The notes beneath the pieces are model-generated. The model saw only the letters and a program-made list of their open reading frames with translations. It made no database searches and had not been told where the DNA came from. Below, piece after piece: positions 11,451 to 22,419 of a stretch of DNA of 64,000 bases (its first letter is position 1; each line of letters starts with the position of its first letter). The stretch is from the NCBI GenBank assembly GCA_026182355.1, contig JAPFBL010000549.1, positions 1 through 64,000 on the forward strand, given 5' to 3'. The position numbers and the translations under genes are program-made. Source of the stretch: Hermatobates lingyangjiaoensis. Taxonomy: Eukaryota; Arthropoda; Insecta; Hemiptera; Hermatobatidae.

Positions 11451-11830
11451 TTAATAACTAAACGCATGCTTCTTCCTTTGGAAAAACGAACCGAAACGTA
11501 CAACAAAGTTACAATAAACACTGAGGGACATCGTTACTGAACAGGTGCTCGTGGAACATCTCTCTCGCTCTTCTCTGTCTAAGAGACTGCTAAGCCTAGG
11601 TATATATGTATATATATTTGTAAAAGTTGGGATCAGTCCTTCATTTAAACATATATTGTTAAATAACGCCCCATATTTGGCTTGTATCTGCTTCTTACAC
11701 AGTTTCTCCAGTTTCCGGAATTCCTTCCTCGTCTCTTCATTAAAACTATAAAGTCTATCACCAATATTACTAGTCGACATGTTTCGAATGTACCACATTC
11801 ATCATCAGGACAATAATGAGAGTAATAGTA
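11451..11830 (-). mobile_element. PLE terminal repeat with hammerhead motif and N-terminal ORF start
   Basis: On the - strand a hammerhead-like motif (11814-11766) reads ATTGTC, CTGATGA, T, GAATG-TGGTA-CATTC, GAA, the palindrome ACATGT, C, GAC, then AAT after a bulge. Helix I pairs GTC with GAC and ATT with AAT. Immediately downstream an open frame begins MSTSNIGDRLYSFNEETRK, KKQIQAKYGALFNN and GLIPTFTNIY. That is the N-terminal region conserved in the other PLE pieces here. So the terminal repeat of one unit runs into the ORF start of a next unit, the tandem organisation known for PLEs. The frame beyond TNIY runs on to 11451 and does not look conserved. Confidence 0.75.
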
Positions 11831-11836
11831 GGGAAG

Positions 11837-12669
11837 CTAGTTATATATATAGAGATGGATTATTAATGGAAAGTTTACAGGGCATCGCCCTGTATCACGG
11901 CGCATTATGGGGATTAAGGTAGGGTGGTTGGGCTCACCTACTACCTGGCTAATCTGGGTGTTTCTGTTTGCAAATAGTTTTAAAATTCGACAAGAATTAT
12001 TAACTTGGATATTTATGGCTGGTTGCTTTTCTTGAATAATTATTGCTTCTAATAGTTGTAATTTAAAATGATTTCTTTCTCGAGCGATAATTTTCGTGGA
12101 ATTTACCATCATTTCTCTTGTGAGTTTTGTCTTATGGACTGCTGTTGTATGGCATTTTGGCGCGCCGGCAGAAAGGTGCATAGTAATTCTTCTAGACAAT
12201 GAAGTCGAAGTCATTCCTATACTCGTATATGAGCTTTTACGGGCCTCACAGCTCCCGATATTACATGAGTACTCATATACAAGATTTGTTTCTTTTGACT
12301 CCTTTACGCTAGGACTATTTTTCATTAATAAACTGCTTATTGAAGGGCTTTGGTAGTAAGTTATCAGGGTCAAACTATCGTCAGGCTTAATACATTTAAC
12401 ATGGCTTTTTATAATATTTTTCAAAACACGTTCATCAGTCTTATATTCATCTGTATATTGGTTTTTGTAGAATATTTTGTGGTTATTGCCTGTTGTTAGG
12501 CTCTTATTATCTGAGGTGAATCTATTTTCGAGGTAGCGTCTTAGAATGTTGTCGAAATACTTGTTTGAGTAACCATTGTTGATTAACGCTTGCTTGGTTG
12601 ACAAAATATTACTGTTGAAAAGGTCCCAGGTTGAGGCGGTCTTGTATGTTCTGTGGATTAGGGATCTGA
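11837..12669 (-). CDS. PLE linker plus GIY-YIG endonuclease, 5' truncated
   Basis: One frame is open on the - strand from the foldback centre (12669) to the stop near 11837, about 277 codons, without an upstream ATG. It starts RSLIHRTYKTASTWDLFNSN and NNGYSNKYFDNILRR, the helical linker that follows the reverse transcriptase in PLEs. The endonuclease follows: LVYEYSCNIGSCEARKSSYTSIGMTS (the GIY-YIG pair appears as VYEYS and SYTSIG), LSRRITMHLSAGA with Arg and His, the TTAVHKTKLT segment, and LLEAIIIQEKQPAINIQ with the family's Glu. Catalytic residues look largely kept, so this frame is young. It lacks the reverse transcriptase and could act only if expressed as a fragment. The hammerhead terminal repeat follows directly. 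Confidence 0.8.
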
Positions 12670-12676
12670 TAGTGGC
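12670..12676. other. Centre of the large PLE foldback
   Basis: A 7-bp spacer (TAGTGGC) separates perfect inverted arms: GTGGATTAGGGATCTGA on the left and its reverse complement on the right. Left arm about 11651-12669, right arm 12677-13210, the latter with one large internal deletion. Confidence 0.95.
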
Positions 12677-13023
12677 TCAGATCCCTAATCCACAGAACAT
12701 ACAAGACCGCCTCAACCTGGGACCTTTTCAACAGTAATATTTTGTCAACCAAGCAAGCGTTAATCAACAATGGTTACTCAAACAAGTATTTCGACAACAT
12801 TCTAAGACGCTACCTCGAAAATAGATTCACCTCAGATAATAAGAGCCTAACAACAGGCAATAACCACAAAATATTCTACAAAAACCAATATACAGATGAA
12901 TATAAGACTGATGAACGTGTTTTGAAAAATATTATAAAAAGCCATGTTAAATGTATTAAGCCTGACGATAGTTTGACCCTGATAAACTTTCCATTAATAA
13001 TCCATCTCTCTATATATAACTAG
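12677..13023 (+). pseudogene. PLE linker copy with the endonuclease deleted
   Basis: This arm is the inverse of 11837-12669 up to KCIKPDDSLTLI, then jumps straight to NFPLIIHLSIYN, the last residues of the left-arm protein. The missing roughly 0.47 kb is the entire GIY-YIG domain. The junction lies at a few shared bases (TAA), as in microhomology repair. The frame stays open, so the product would be a linker peptide without nuclease. The arms are nearly identical outside the deletion. Confidence 0.85.
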
Positions 13024-13215
13024 CTTCCCTACTATTACTCTCATTATTGTCCTGATGATGAATGTGGTACATTCGAAACATGTCGACTAGTAATATTGGT
13101 GATAGACTTTATAGTTTTAATGAAGAGACGAGGAAGGAATTCCGGAAACTGGAGAAACTGTGTAAGAAGCAGATACAAGCCAAATATGGGGCGTTATTTA
13201 ACAATATATATATAT
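13024..13215 (+). mobile_element. PLE terminal repeat with hammerhead motif (13046-13094)
   Basis: Inverse copy of 11640-11830: ATTGTC, CTGATGA, T, GAATG/CATTC helix II, GAA, ACATGT, C, GAC, then the N-terminal ORF start in DNA that includes GATAGACTTTATAGTTTTAA. It ends at AACAATATATATATATA in a (TA)n tract (13203-13240). Confidence 0.75.
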
Positions 13216-13224
13216 AATATATAT

Positions 13225-13320
13225 ATATATATATTAGTGTATTTCGGTAGCAAGTCCTCTTTTAAGCATATTGCGTTGAATTTAACAGAAGGTTCTGCAT
13301 TCACGACTTTTTTACTATTG
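13225..13320 (-). pseudogene. PLE N-terminal ORF remnant of a different PLE
   Basis: The - strand reads VVNAEPSVKFNAICLKEDLLPKYTNI, the same FN-C-L-LPKYTNI pattern as other PLE N-terminal pieces, but a different family from 11640-11790. It too ends at the (TA)n tract. Confidence 0.6.
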
Positions 13321-13404
13321 CTTCTGTTTTCCTCACGTAAGTAAAATAGAAGCGATAAGTAAAAAAATCATGAATGCAAAATCTGCTATTAAATTCAACA
13401 CAAC

Positions 13405-13560
13405 ATATTTTACTCAGAGTTCCGTTTAAACTCTGACGAAGACCGCTTGTTACTGCTGAAGATCTTAGCCTTTTTTTTCATTTAGATGTTGCTTTTTGTT
13501 TCACATGTTTATTGTGATATCTTTATATATGTACTGTTAAAAATAGTTATATATATATAA
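13405..13560 (+). mobile_element. PLE-type terminal repeat, family A, degraded
   Basis: ACTCTGACGAAGACCGCTTG and GAAGATCTTAGCC (core at 13429-13470), then a tail of the form GTTTCACATGTTTATTGTGA ending in TA repeats. Family A elsewhere reads GACT, CTGACGA, A, GACCG/CGGTT, GAA, AGATCT, T, AGTC. Confidence 0.65.
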
Positions 13561-13608
13561 TTAAAGTTACAGCTAGAGAACACAAGAAAAAGGACGAACA
13601 CTCACGAA

Positions 13609-13644
13609 TCTCGATTATTTCGGCGTCTTGCCGTCTTCAGGAGA
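13609..13644 (-). ncRNA. Hammerhead-like motif in a PLE-type repeat
   Basis: On the - strand: TCTC, CTGAAGA, C, GGC-AAGAC-GCC, GAAATAAT, C, GAGA. TCTC and GAGA make a perfect 4-bp helix I. Sits at the end of an AG-rich stretch (13640-13690). Confidence 0.55.
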
Positions 13645-13734
13645 GTAGAAAGAAAGAAAATAAAATAAAAGGAGAAAGAATGAAGGAACGGAGACGTAAA
13701 TGCGTCCACTGGCCGATGTAAACTCATATATATA

Positions 13735-13925
13735 TATCTCATGGATCAAACCACAATATGAAAATGGGAAAACAAGACTATGTTCTTGTACAAAACAGTT
13801 GGGTTTTTGTCTCTGACGAAGACCGCTTGTTACGGTTGAAAGATCTTATTCTTGTTTTTCCATTTTGATATTGTGGTTTGATCCTTGATTGTTATTTCAC
13901 GTGTTTATGTGAAATCTTTTTTTAT
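13735..13925. mobile_element. Family A inverted pair
   Basis: The left piece (GGATCAAACCACAATATGAA, AACAAGACTA) is the reverse complement of the right piece's 3' half. The right piece carries the + hammerhead-like core at 13810-13852 with weakened helix I. The - copy is on the left and the + copy on the right. Confidence 0.7.
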
Positions 13926-13989
13926 ATCTATATATATATTTGTTTTCTGGTTTGTAATCTTCTTGTATTAAAAGAAAATTAGAATAGAA

Positions 13990-15340
13990 GAAGAAGCCGT
14001 ATAGATATTGTGAAACAGGTATACCGAAGCCGAGTATAATGTAATGTGTACATCATAATATTATCTGTCAAATAATACATCTTTTAGCAAGATCTAGCAT
14101 GATCACAGTGGCAACAAATCAGAGAACTTGGTTCTAGATGATACTTAGTAACTTGTTATCCTAAGGGGACTTTTTGGAACTTTGAGCTCTGTTGAAGTAC
14201 TGTTAAGTGAAATGGCTACCCGGAAACTCCGCTACTTGAGGTGAAAGTAATTTCTCCGTAGCAGTGGATGAAGGGGGGGGAGGCCATTTTAGCACTCGCC
14301 TTATCACTGCCCCGTGTCATTCAATACACTTCCTAAAGATTCTTCTCAGCCCTCATATATACATGGTACTCGTATTACGTTTATTATTATTTCGGATATA
14401 TGTTTGCAAGTGAAACTGCAATGCATGTAATGGCTTTAACAGGGTTTATAAACAGGTGAAGAGACGAATTAATTAAGCATCGACGAGGTATAGTAATTAA
14501 AATACATAGAAACTAATAGACTGTGACAGGGTTTGTATGCTCATAACTAGAATGATTGAAGGCAAATAGGGTGCATTAATTACATTATGTAGGGGAAAAG
14601 TGATGATTGAGAGGTACAATTATGATCGGAAGAGAGGTGTAACAGCCACTGTTACATTAATATCAATTAACAAACGACAAACTGTGTGGGAGGGGTCGTT
14701 TTTTCTAATATTGGAAGAGGTCAAAAACTCTCCAGGCACAATAAATTCTATACATAAAAAGAAAGAGTGGGAGAGAGGATTTATCTAAATAGGTAGATAG
14801 GTCAAAACCAATTGGACACATTAAATATATAGAGAAATTAGAGAGAAAGAGAGGAGGGAGATGTAAATGGGTAGAGTAGTAAAAACCACTAGACAAATTA
14901 AATTTGGCACATAGAAAAAACAGAAAGGGTGGATAAATTTTATTAGGTTATTATATGGTAGAAATAAAAAATAGAAAATCATTTACAGTTGATTAATTGA
15001 CGTAAAGTAACACAGTTACTAATATTTATTGAGAATGGTAGTAGAGAAGTCGAACCTCTGGACAAATTCAGTTGAATACATTGTTAGACATAATATGAGA
15101 GGGAATTAGATTGAATGGGTTGTGTAGCATAGTAGTAATTAAAAATTGCAATACTTACAGGCCATTAGTTCATAAATTTGCATAATAAATAACATTTCTT
15201 GAAAATTTTATTTTATTGGATTATGGTTCCCATGGATTAAAATTCAAACAATGTTTCATGTTTCCTCTTCACACCGCATGTCCCCACCCCATTAAAGAAG
15301 TACTACTGTGTTGTATCACTGTGGTTTTGCCATGCTTCAA
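13990..15340. other. No recognisable gene
   Basis: AG-rich and AT-rich sequence with several diverged GAGAGAAAGAG-type patches (14755-14860). No domain or element terminus recognised. Confidence 0.45.
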
Positions 15341-15351
15341 ATTGGGTGCCG

Positions 15352-15352
15352 A

Positions 15353-15398
<46 letters not shown>

Positions 15399-15400
15399 AC
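15352..15400. repeat. (TA)n(TG)n compound microsatellite
   Basis: A TA tract changes to a TG tract, then ACATATGTATGT-type repeats to about 15440. Confidence 0.95.
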
Positions 15401-15644
15401 ATATGTATGTACATATATACATAATACATATGTGTATCTGTTATGATGTAGCCAGATATAAACATGGACCGGTAAATGGTGTTTCTTCTAAATCAAGCCT
15501 TCAAAATGCCAAACAACTTTTGACGAAACGTTGGCTTATAATCAGGAGTTGTATTTTTTTATGACGAAAATCCTCAAGAAACCCTTGTGTAAATTTTATA
15601 TATATATAGTTCACATAGGAAAGAGAAAAACAGATAAAAACACA

Positions 15645-15702
15645 CACAAAAAAAAGACTCACAACGATATTTCGACATTCGTCGTCATCGGGCAGAAGTA
15701 GT
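15645..15702 (-). mobile_element. PLE-type terminal repeat, family G variant
   Basis: On the - strand: CCGATGACGACGAATGTC then GAAATATCGTTGTGAGTC, the inverse of the copy at 7400-7500. Helix II GAC/GTC is intact; the core is CCGATGA. Confidence 0.5.
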
Positions 15703-15762
15703 CCCTTTGAGTAGCTGAAGCTAACTGAAATATGTATGTATAGTGGGAAACCAACCGCACTG

Positions 15763-15905
15763 GTTCAGAGACCGTCTCTGAACCAGTGCGCTTAATTTCT
15801 CTCTCTTATCTCTCCTGTAGACGGTTCAAACCGAAAATTAGAGACGACTGTAAGTGTGTGCTTTTGATTTCTCTATGTTTCTTTTTTTACATTGAACTAT
15901 ATGTA
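15763..15905 (+). mobile_element. Family C terminal repeat with hammerhead-like motif (15811-15844)
   Basis: A short palindrome (GCACTGGTTCAGAGA and its inverse, 15768-15800) is followed by TCTC, CTGTAGA, C, GGTTCAAACC, GAAAATTA, GAGA. Helix I TCTC/GAGA is perfect. The core has one change (CTGTAGA). Tail as at 5820-5880 and 32940-32995. Confidence 0.65.
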
Positions 15906-16390
15906 TATAAATATTGATAAAAGTATCGACCGTGGAATAGAATCAAAGCTATAGTTTATCGGGACTAGGTCAGTTCTTCAGATTCAAATTAAACTCTCAT
16001 TGCCAACGTTTTGGTCTTTATATAAAACCTTTTTCTTAGGCAGAAGTATACATTTTGAAACAGAAAAACTAAGTATTACATTACAAATTATATTACAAAG
16101 AAAAATAGTATGTGGATTTTAACAACAACTGTAGTCTGAATAAACATGTGACACTTCAGTGTTCTTCACGATAGCAGTTCAGTGTCAAGTGTTCATTCAG
16201 ACTACAGTTGTTGTTAAAATCCAAATACTATTTTTCTTTGTAAAACGAAGGCAATGTATTACTTAGTTTTTCTGCTTCAAAATTTATTCTTCTACCTATG
16301 AAAAAGGTTTTAAATAAAGACCAAAACGTTGGCAATGAGAGTTTAATTTGTACCTGAAGAACTGACCGAGTCCCGATAAACTTAGTTTGT

Positions 16391-16394
<4 letters not shown>
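15906..16394. mobile_element. Family E inverted pair
   Basis: Left arm (AGTTTATCGGGACTAGGTCA, GCCAACGTTTTGGTCTTTAT) and right arm (AATAAAGACCAAAACGTTGG, GACCGAGTCCCGATAAAC) are reverse complements over roughly 200 bp, including an inner TGTAGTCTGAA/TTCAGACTACA segment. Other copies are at 18300-18480, 22420-22545(-), 37895-38312 and 52925-53040(-). The family keeps a CTATGA core in place of CTGATGA, so its hammerhead-like motif looks dead. A (TA)n tract follows at 16396-16424. Confidence 0.8.
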
Positions 16395-16427
<33 letters not shown>

Positions 16428-16456
16428 ATTGTGGTAATAATAATTGTAGTACACTG

Positions 16457-16925
16457 GGAATAGCAAACGCAAGTAGTTGGTACGTTATTGATAGAGTTTT
16501 AGTCAGGGTAGAATAGTCTATTCGGGTACGTAATTGTGTTTAGTAATGCAGGAATAGCAAATGCAAGTAGTTGGTACATTATTGATAGAGTTTTAGTCAG
16601 GGTAGAATAGTCTATTCGGGTACGTAATTGTGTTTAGTAATGCAGGAATAGCAAATGCAAGTAGTTGGTACATTATTGATAGAGTTTTAGTCAGGATAGA
16701 ATAGTCTATTCGGGTACGTAATTGTTGTTTGTAATGCAGGAATAGCAATGAACTATTGGATGCGTTATTGATCAGAGTTTTAGTGGGGTGAATAGTTGAT
16801 TCGGGTAACCTCGATAATATGTGTTTAGTTAATGAGGAATAGCAAATGCAAATGGTTGTACATTAATTCTAAGTTTTATGATAGGCTAGAAAGTCTTATT
16901 GGGTACGTAATTGATGTGTTGGACA
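16457..16925. repeat. Minisatellite, 94-bp unit
   Basis: Units start GGAATAGCAAATGCAAGTAG at 16457, 16551, 16645 and 16739, exactly 94 bp apart and almost identical, then at 16836 in a diverged unit. All contain TTGATAGAGTTTTAGTCAGG and CTATTCGGGTACGTAATTG. The last unit decays near 16910. Confidence 0.95.
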
Positions 16926-17860
16926 AAGAATACAAAAGCAAGTAAGAATAATGTATTCCGTTTATTTGGGACAAGTTTTAGATTGAGGCATAGAATAAGC
17001 ATCATATTTGGTGCATTAACTTCATTTAGTAATGCAGTGATACATGAACATGCTATTTCTCGTTCTTTGATGAAAAAAGTTAATGAGTACGTTATAGATA
17101 CCATTCTAAAAGAAGTAGTAAGAGAAATGAAAAAGAAAGGAATTTAATTTAGACTTCTATTTAGTGATACTGTGAAGTCTGTTTGTAGAGCGTACGTGAC
17201 TAGGGGGAGTGGGAGCAGATGAACTGATTCAAAGGATGCTGTGAGAAATCCAGTCGTTGTGAAGTGTGTGGTGATCAGTTTGATCTGGGGCTCAGAAACA
17301 CCTCGAATATTTATGTGCTTACGTTCATCTGTATGTATGCATGCATCCCAAATGGCTTTCTTAATCTTCTCCAAGTTTTACATATTGATTAAGGCCCCTA
17401 GGAAAGTTTTTACTTATTTTAAATTGATTGTTGGTCAAAGAAAAAAAAAGCACAGTAAAGATATAATATTATTTTGCCTTTACTTTGGGCAACAAAAGTT
17501 TTACAATGAAAATTTTGAAGGCAATATTAATTAAGCAAATAATATTTGGCTCACCTTTATTTACCTTCCAAATTTCAGTTCAAATGGTGATCACGAGGTG
17601 AAAAAGCTACTTTCTCGTTCTTTTGTAAGAAAAAAAAATTGAAATAAACCTACGTATTTTATTTAAGATACCTTTCATAAATGTACAAACCTGAAATAAA
17701 CAATGAATTCAAGAATCAACAAATATATAGAGTAGAAAAGTAATTACTATAACGTTTTTTACGAGTATGATAAAAATAAAAGAAATTTTGACAACACTGA
17801 AACAATTTACAGCAATAAAAAATTTTCCAAAAATAAATCCTGTGAAGTTCTACTACGGTT
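16926..17860. other. Unrecognised sequence downstream of minisatellite
   Basis: A 78-codon + frame (16911-17147) ends in a basic KEVVREMKKKGI, but it starts inside the decayed minisatellite and matches no family I know. Probably non-coding. The rest shows nothing. Confidence 0.3.
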
Positions 17861-17880
17861 GGGGGGGGGGGGGGGGGGGG
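17861..17880. repeat. Homopolymeric G tract, 20 bp
   Basis: Twenty consecutive G in AT-rich surroundings. It may be real, with G-quadruplex potential, or partly an assembly artefact. Confidence 0.9.
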
Positions 17881-18189
17881 CTACAATTTGCCAGGACAAA
17901 ACAGTCGAGGAGACCGATAATACGTGTATAACCAGAAATATAACACCAATGCACTCAAACGACACACCAAGAAATTAATAAAGGAGTTCACTAAACATCC
18001 CAGATTTGAACTCCTACTTTATGGCAAATCTTTATTTAATGAAAGCTCTTAAAAAAAAAAACTATACTTCACACAGCTGAATAAATATATTAAATTCACT
18101 CATATTGTTAATACCACTGAGGTTAGTATGATTAATATTAAAAGTATGATTCAAATGATATATCTATCCTCTAAGTAATTAATTACAAC

Positions 18190-18480
18190 GTCAGTTGGGT
18201 TTTTGACTCTGACGAAGACCGCTTGTTACGGTTGAAAGATCTTAGTCTTGTTTACCCATTTTCTTATTGTGGTTTGATCATATATATGTATAATATATTG
18301 TATTAATTCTTATATTTCCTCTGTTTTTGTAGGCCTATGTAAAAGGTTTTAAATAAAGACCGAAACGTTGACAATGAGAGTTTAATTTGAACCTGAAGTT
18401 CTGACCGAGTCCCGATAAACTTTAGTTTAGTTTTGTTTCTATTCCACGGTGACACTTTTATCAATATTTATATATATAAA
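18190..18480 (+). mobile_element. Family A and family E terminal repeats, adjacent
   Basis: Family A core at 18205-18247: GACT, CTGACGA, A, GACCG/CGGTT helix II, GAA, AGATCT, T, AGTC, all intact. After TGTGGTTTGATCA and a short TA tract, a family E copy follows (GACCGAAACGTTGACAATG, GACCGAGTCCCGATAAAC). It ends TTTATCAATATTTATATATA. Confidence 0.75.
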
Positions 18481-18911
18481 TTAACAAGGAATCCAAATTG
18501 GTACTGAAAATGATAGAATCAAAAGTAAATAAGTTGAATTTTGTTTTTAATTTCTATAGTTTGTTTTTAATATTTTTGAAATATCCCCAGCTTGGAGTAA
18601 TGCAGTTTGGTGTACCACTTTAGTCTTAGGGGAATACCACTGAAGTGTTTTTGTACACTTTAATTCCTAATAAATTTTAAAATGCAACAGAATTATATCT
18701 CATGCGATTTAGTCGATGAATATTTAATGTCTTCCCGATATACAATGCAGCCACTATCACTGCAGTTGTTTATTTGCATTAACTGCATGTTTTATTCAAT
18801 CATTTGGATCAAAACAACATTTCCATAAGACACAAGTAGTCTGTTAAACACAGTGAATGGAAATAACTTCACTAATGAACTGATGAAATTCATATAAAAC
18901 GGAAGGACAAT
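18481..18911. other. No recognisable feature
   Basis: AT-rich sequence without coding or element signature. Confidence 0.5.
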
Positions 18912-18919
18912 TACTAGAG

Positions 18920-19640
18920 CAGAGGTTCCCAAAATGGGTTCCGCGGAACCCGCTTGGGTTCCTTAACGGACTGTCTGGGGTTCCGTGAAAAACATTTGGT
19001 AAAAACATTTTTCCAAAAATTTTTAATATTTCATTAAAATTTTAAATAAATTTATTTTATATTTCTTGTGAATCTTGAAACCGTATAATGTTTATCTCTA
19101 TATATGCCCATAAGTAGAAGTGGTGAACATTTTATTCATATTTATGATGAATCACTAGTCAGTTTTTGGAACTATCTGATTTCCGAATTTCCTGCTATTG
19201 CAAAAGTAGCACTTCACACATTGCTACCATTTCCCACTACCTACTTATCTGAAACTGTATTTTCCCTTTAAAATGCCATAGAAACCAAATACCAAAGTAG
19301 ACTTAATGCTGGGGCTACCTTGAGAATCAAACTGTCAACTATAAAGCCAAAAATGATTACAAAACGAACTCTGTGTTAAAATTGCTAGTAATTCTGTATT
19401 AGGTGTTATTCACTTGTGGAAAATATGATAATTAAAATCTTTTAGTTTTGAATTTTTATTCGAAAAATCACATTGCAGTAATATTACTTTTTTATTTGTT
19501 TTTAAACATACATACTATTTAAAAAGGCATATGGAAATATGTATATTATGATTGTATAAAATCATTAGAATCTGGGGTTCCTCGGAAAGTTACTGGAATC
19601 AAAAAGGGTTCAGAGTCGAAAAAAATTTAAAAAAACTCTG
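18920..19640 (+). mobile_element. hAT transposon relic with transposase C-terminal domain
   Basis: Termini CAGAGGTTCCCAAAATGGG and AAAAACTCTG are hAT-type. The flanking 8-mers TACTAGAG and TACCAGAG (18912-18919, 19641-19648) differ at one base. On the + strand, 19146-19365 encodes the hAT dimerisation domain: DESLVSFWNYLISEFPAIAK, HTLLPFPTTYLSETVFSL, then after a stop ETKYQSRLN and LSTIKPKM. This matches the C-terminus of ZBED5/FAM200-type hAT transposases. The zinc finger and catalytic core are deleted. A sister copy lies at 53933-54637. Confidence 0.85.
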
Positions 19641-20037
19641 TACCAGAGGATAGAAAAACAAAAAAAAAACCTGTAACAAGCATCGACTGGCTTGATATTT
19701 GTTAAGTTTGTTTGATGAATTGAATCAATCATGGTTTTGGTCCATACAAGAAGTGTAACATAACTTTACCATCTCTTGTGATTGGCTGAAAGAAAACTTT
19801 GGTTCTCTTTCGAGCAGTCTCAGTGAGTCTCAAGGCTCATGTTATGTTGGTATGTATAGCAGAGACCTAAACGCAACATGTTTCTTTCTTTGGAACGACA
19901 TTAAAGGCACAGTAGAGAAGAATGGTATGTATATTTACAATAGGGAAAGGAAAATACATAAGTATTAATTAAGTATTATCAAAATGGAAGGATATGTTTC
20001 CCAGATACTCGGCAGTTATTACCTCAATTCATTAAAC

Positions 20038-20207
20038 CGGGGCTGGGGAGCCTAAAGTCAGCTCAGCTCCGGAGCTAATGATTTTAAGGCTATGGCTCCA
20101 GCTCCGTCTCCTAGTCAAACTAGTCAATAATTCAATATAATCTTAGATGGCTTCGTTTAACATTTTATTTCTGGCTCCACGGCTCCAGCACCGGCTATCC
20201 AGCCTCG
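20038..20207. mobile_element. 170-bp hAT-type MITE with 8-bp TSD
   Basis: It begins CGGGGCTGGGGAGCC and ends GGCTATCCAGCCTCG, imperfect inverted repeats. The duplication CATTAAAC flanks it exactly (20030-20037, 20208-20215). The interior has GGCTCCAGCTCCG/CTCCACGGCTCCAGC motifs. No coding capacity. Confidence 0.8.
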
Positions 20208-20889
20208 CATTAAACATTTTTTGAAAACCTAAATAACTGATTTCTAACTTTCTAAATGAAAAACTCTACCATTGAATATTATTTCTATACAAGTTTCTTA
20301 TCAACATAAAAACAATATGAAAATTTGGTATTACCATGCCTTTAAGTAAACGGTTTTCTATAATCGCCAGAATAATAAGGGCACTCTGAGAGAATATTTG
20401 AACTTGTTCAATCGATCGACGGCCAAGGTTTTGTGTAGATAACTACCAACCTCATCCAATATTCATCATCGTCATTCTATTCTCAATATATACCCTATTC
20501 TTTGTTTTAAAACTTTTAAGTATTTTTTGTTGTTTTTTTTTTGTTATTTATTCCCATTCATAAAATTTTTAATTTCATATTATACATTTATACCCACCTG
20601 TTACATGTGTGTGGCTCACAGGTTGCTGTGTATAATGAATTATTTTTATGTTGAGAGATATGGTGATTTTAAACATAATAAGCTTGTGACTGCTTTTGAT
20701 TAAATCATTCAAGAAAGTCAAGAAATAATACGTATCGAAAGTAGAAACATGTTTTTACTTTTATGGTTTTACATGTTGCATATTATTAAGTGGGAGCATA
20801 ATTGCTGCGGCTTTTTAAATGAATTTTAAAAAATTTTAGAAACATTTTAATGAAAATAAATATTAATTAAAATTATCCTCTTCCCTGCA

Positions 20890-21190
20890 ATTGAGTCAAG
20901 AAGACCACTTAAAATGAGCCACATAGTCTTTCACCATGATAATGCCCGCCCACATATCGAACATTGCGTTGTGAAATCTATCTACCTCATCCGTCGTATT
21001 TCCCATGGAAGCGCCTACAGACTTTCACGTCAATCGCTCAATAATAACTTGTCCTGTACAAAGTCTACGACAGTTTGGATGACTTCAGTGACCGCTAAGA
21101 GCAGCGATTCGGCCGGTGGAATCGACTGGCCATCAAGAAAATGGGAAGCGGTAATTGAATTAGATGGTGAATATCTTCCAGAATAACAGT
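20890..21190 (+). pseudogene. mariner transposase C-terminal remnant
   Basis: SHIVFHHDNARPHIEHCVVK is the mariner HHDNARPH block containing the second catalytic Asp. A frameshift follows: the adjacent frame gives APTDFHVNRS, which holds the third Asp of the DD34D triad, before the first frame resumes with LNNNL. The ORF frame ends GGIDWPSRKWEAVIELDGEY, the typical mariner C-terminus. The N-terminal helix-turn-helix and first Asp are absent and no terminal repeats were found. Confidence 0.85.
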
Positions 21191-21424
21191 GTTATCAAAT
21201 GTTTTGTCAAGTATTGTTTTTGCTTTCGTTGAATACCATTTATTCAAAAAAGTGATATCATTTGCACCCAGCTACTACTTTTCTTGCCAAATATAAAGGA
21301 AAATAAGGCAAGTGATAAAAATAATTTTCGACTGAAATTATAAGACTGTGTATGTATAAGATTTCAGAATAAAAAGTGAAATAAAGGTCAGAGTCAAAAC
21401 CACAGTAAAAATCAGTAAAAATAC

Positions 21425-21470
21425 TAAGATCACTTAGCCGTAACAAGCGGTCTTGGTCACTCAAAACTGA
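21425..21470 (-). mobile_element. Degraded family A core
   Basis: CCGTAACAAGCGGTCTTGG is the inverse of the family A helix II segment. Flanks are diverged. Confidence 0.55.
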
Positions 21471-21969
21471 ATCTGGAGTAGATGATTTGGAGTTGAGAAG
21501 AATGGGGAGGCCAAGAGAGGTTGGTTAGTCTTTTTTCCTGGATTCTCACTGTGGTTCAGGGGTTGATGTGTATGTATGTCTGTGTGTTCGTATGTGTGAG
21601 AGACATTTCAACAACTAAAACATCTATAATCACATTATATAGTATTTAAGTTCCGTTTAGCTTTGAGATGGAACAACCTAAGACCTCCTGTTGCACTTTT
21701 TTAAGAAACACCTTCATCTCATAAAAATGAAATAATTTTTTTTTGTTTTGTGTTGTTAAATCTTGATTAAAATTGGTATGGTTCTGGTTTTTAGTTGATA
21801 TTTAGCATGCATTGGATATGATTGAATTGCTTAAGAATACTTAAATCAGTAGAGTCTTGAAGATGAACAGTTTTCGAACTATTACTTATAATAACAAAGT
21901 GATTGTTTTAAAGCGAAACAAAAACATTGTTATTAAAAAAAAAACTCTAAGATTAAAGCGAGAAGAATG

Positions 21970-22040
21970 TGATTAGACGGCTGAGAAGGTAGTCTAGTCT
22001 CCATCTCACCTCTCTTATGACAGCCCAGACCGTCTAATAG
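21970..22040. repeat. Short imperfect hairpin
   Basis: ATTAGACGGCTGAGA near 21973 pairs with CAGCCCAGACCGTCTAAT ending at 22039. It may be a tiny MITE. No clear TSD. Confidence 0.4.
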
Positions 22041-22419
22041 CTGGCACAGTTAGGGTCGTTCACATGTTTGTTACGCAATCTCCACCTTTGGCGTCAATTG
22101 CTCATCTGCCGAGAGTATTTTTAATTTCCATTGTAAGCAAATGGTTCAATCAATATGTTTTCAAAACATCACATATATGTAACATTGGAAGATAAATAAA
22201 CCCATTTAGATCGGAGCAAGTACATTTTTGATTTCTAAATTTTCTTTTGGTAATTGTCTTAAATGAAAAGTTGATAATTTGCAGTTTATTTAGGAACTTT
22301 GATTGCTGTTTGTTCTGCATGATTATTTTATTGTTCCATGTAATATATATATAATTCAATATCAACCCTGTTATAGAATAGATGGTACTCGTATTATGCA
22401 ATGTAATCCGGATTCGGTC

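Noticed and set aside
11451..12669. Complete autonomous PLE
   Set aside because: The reverse transcriptase is absent: the frame begins at the foldback centre in the linker after it.
16911..17147. 78-codon + gene
   Set aside because: It starts inside a decayed minisatellite unit and resembles no family I know.
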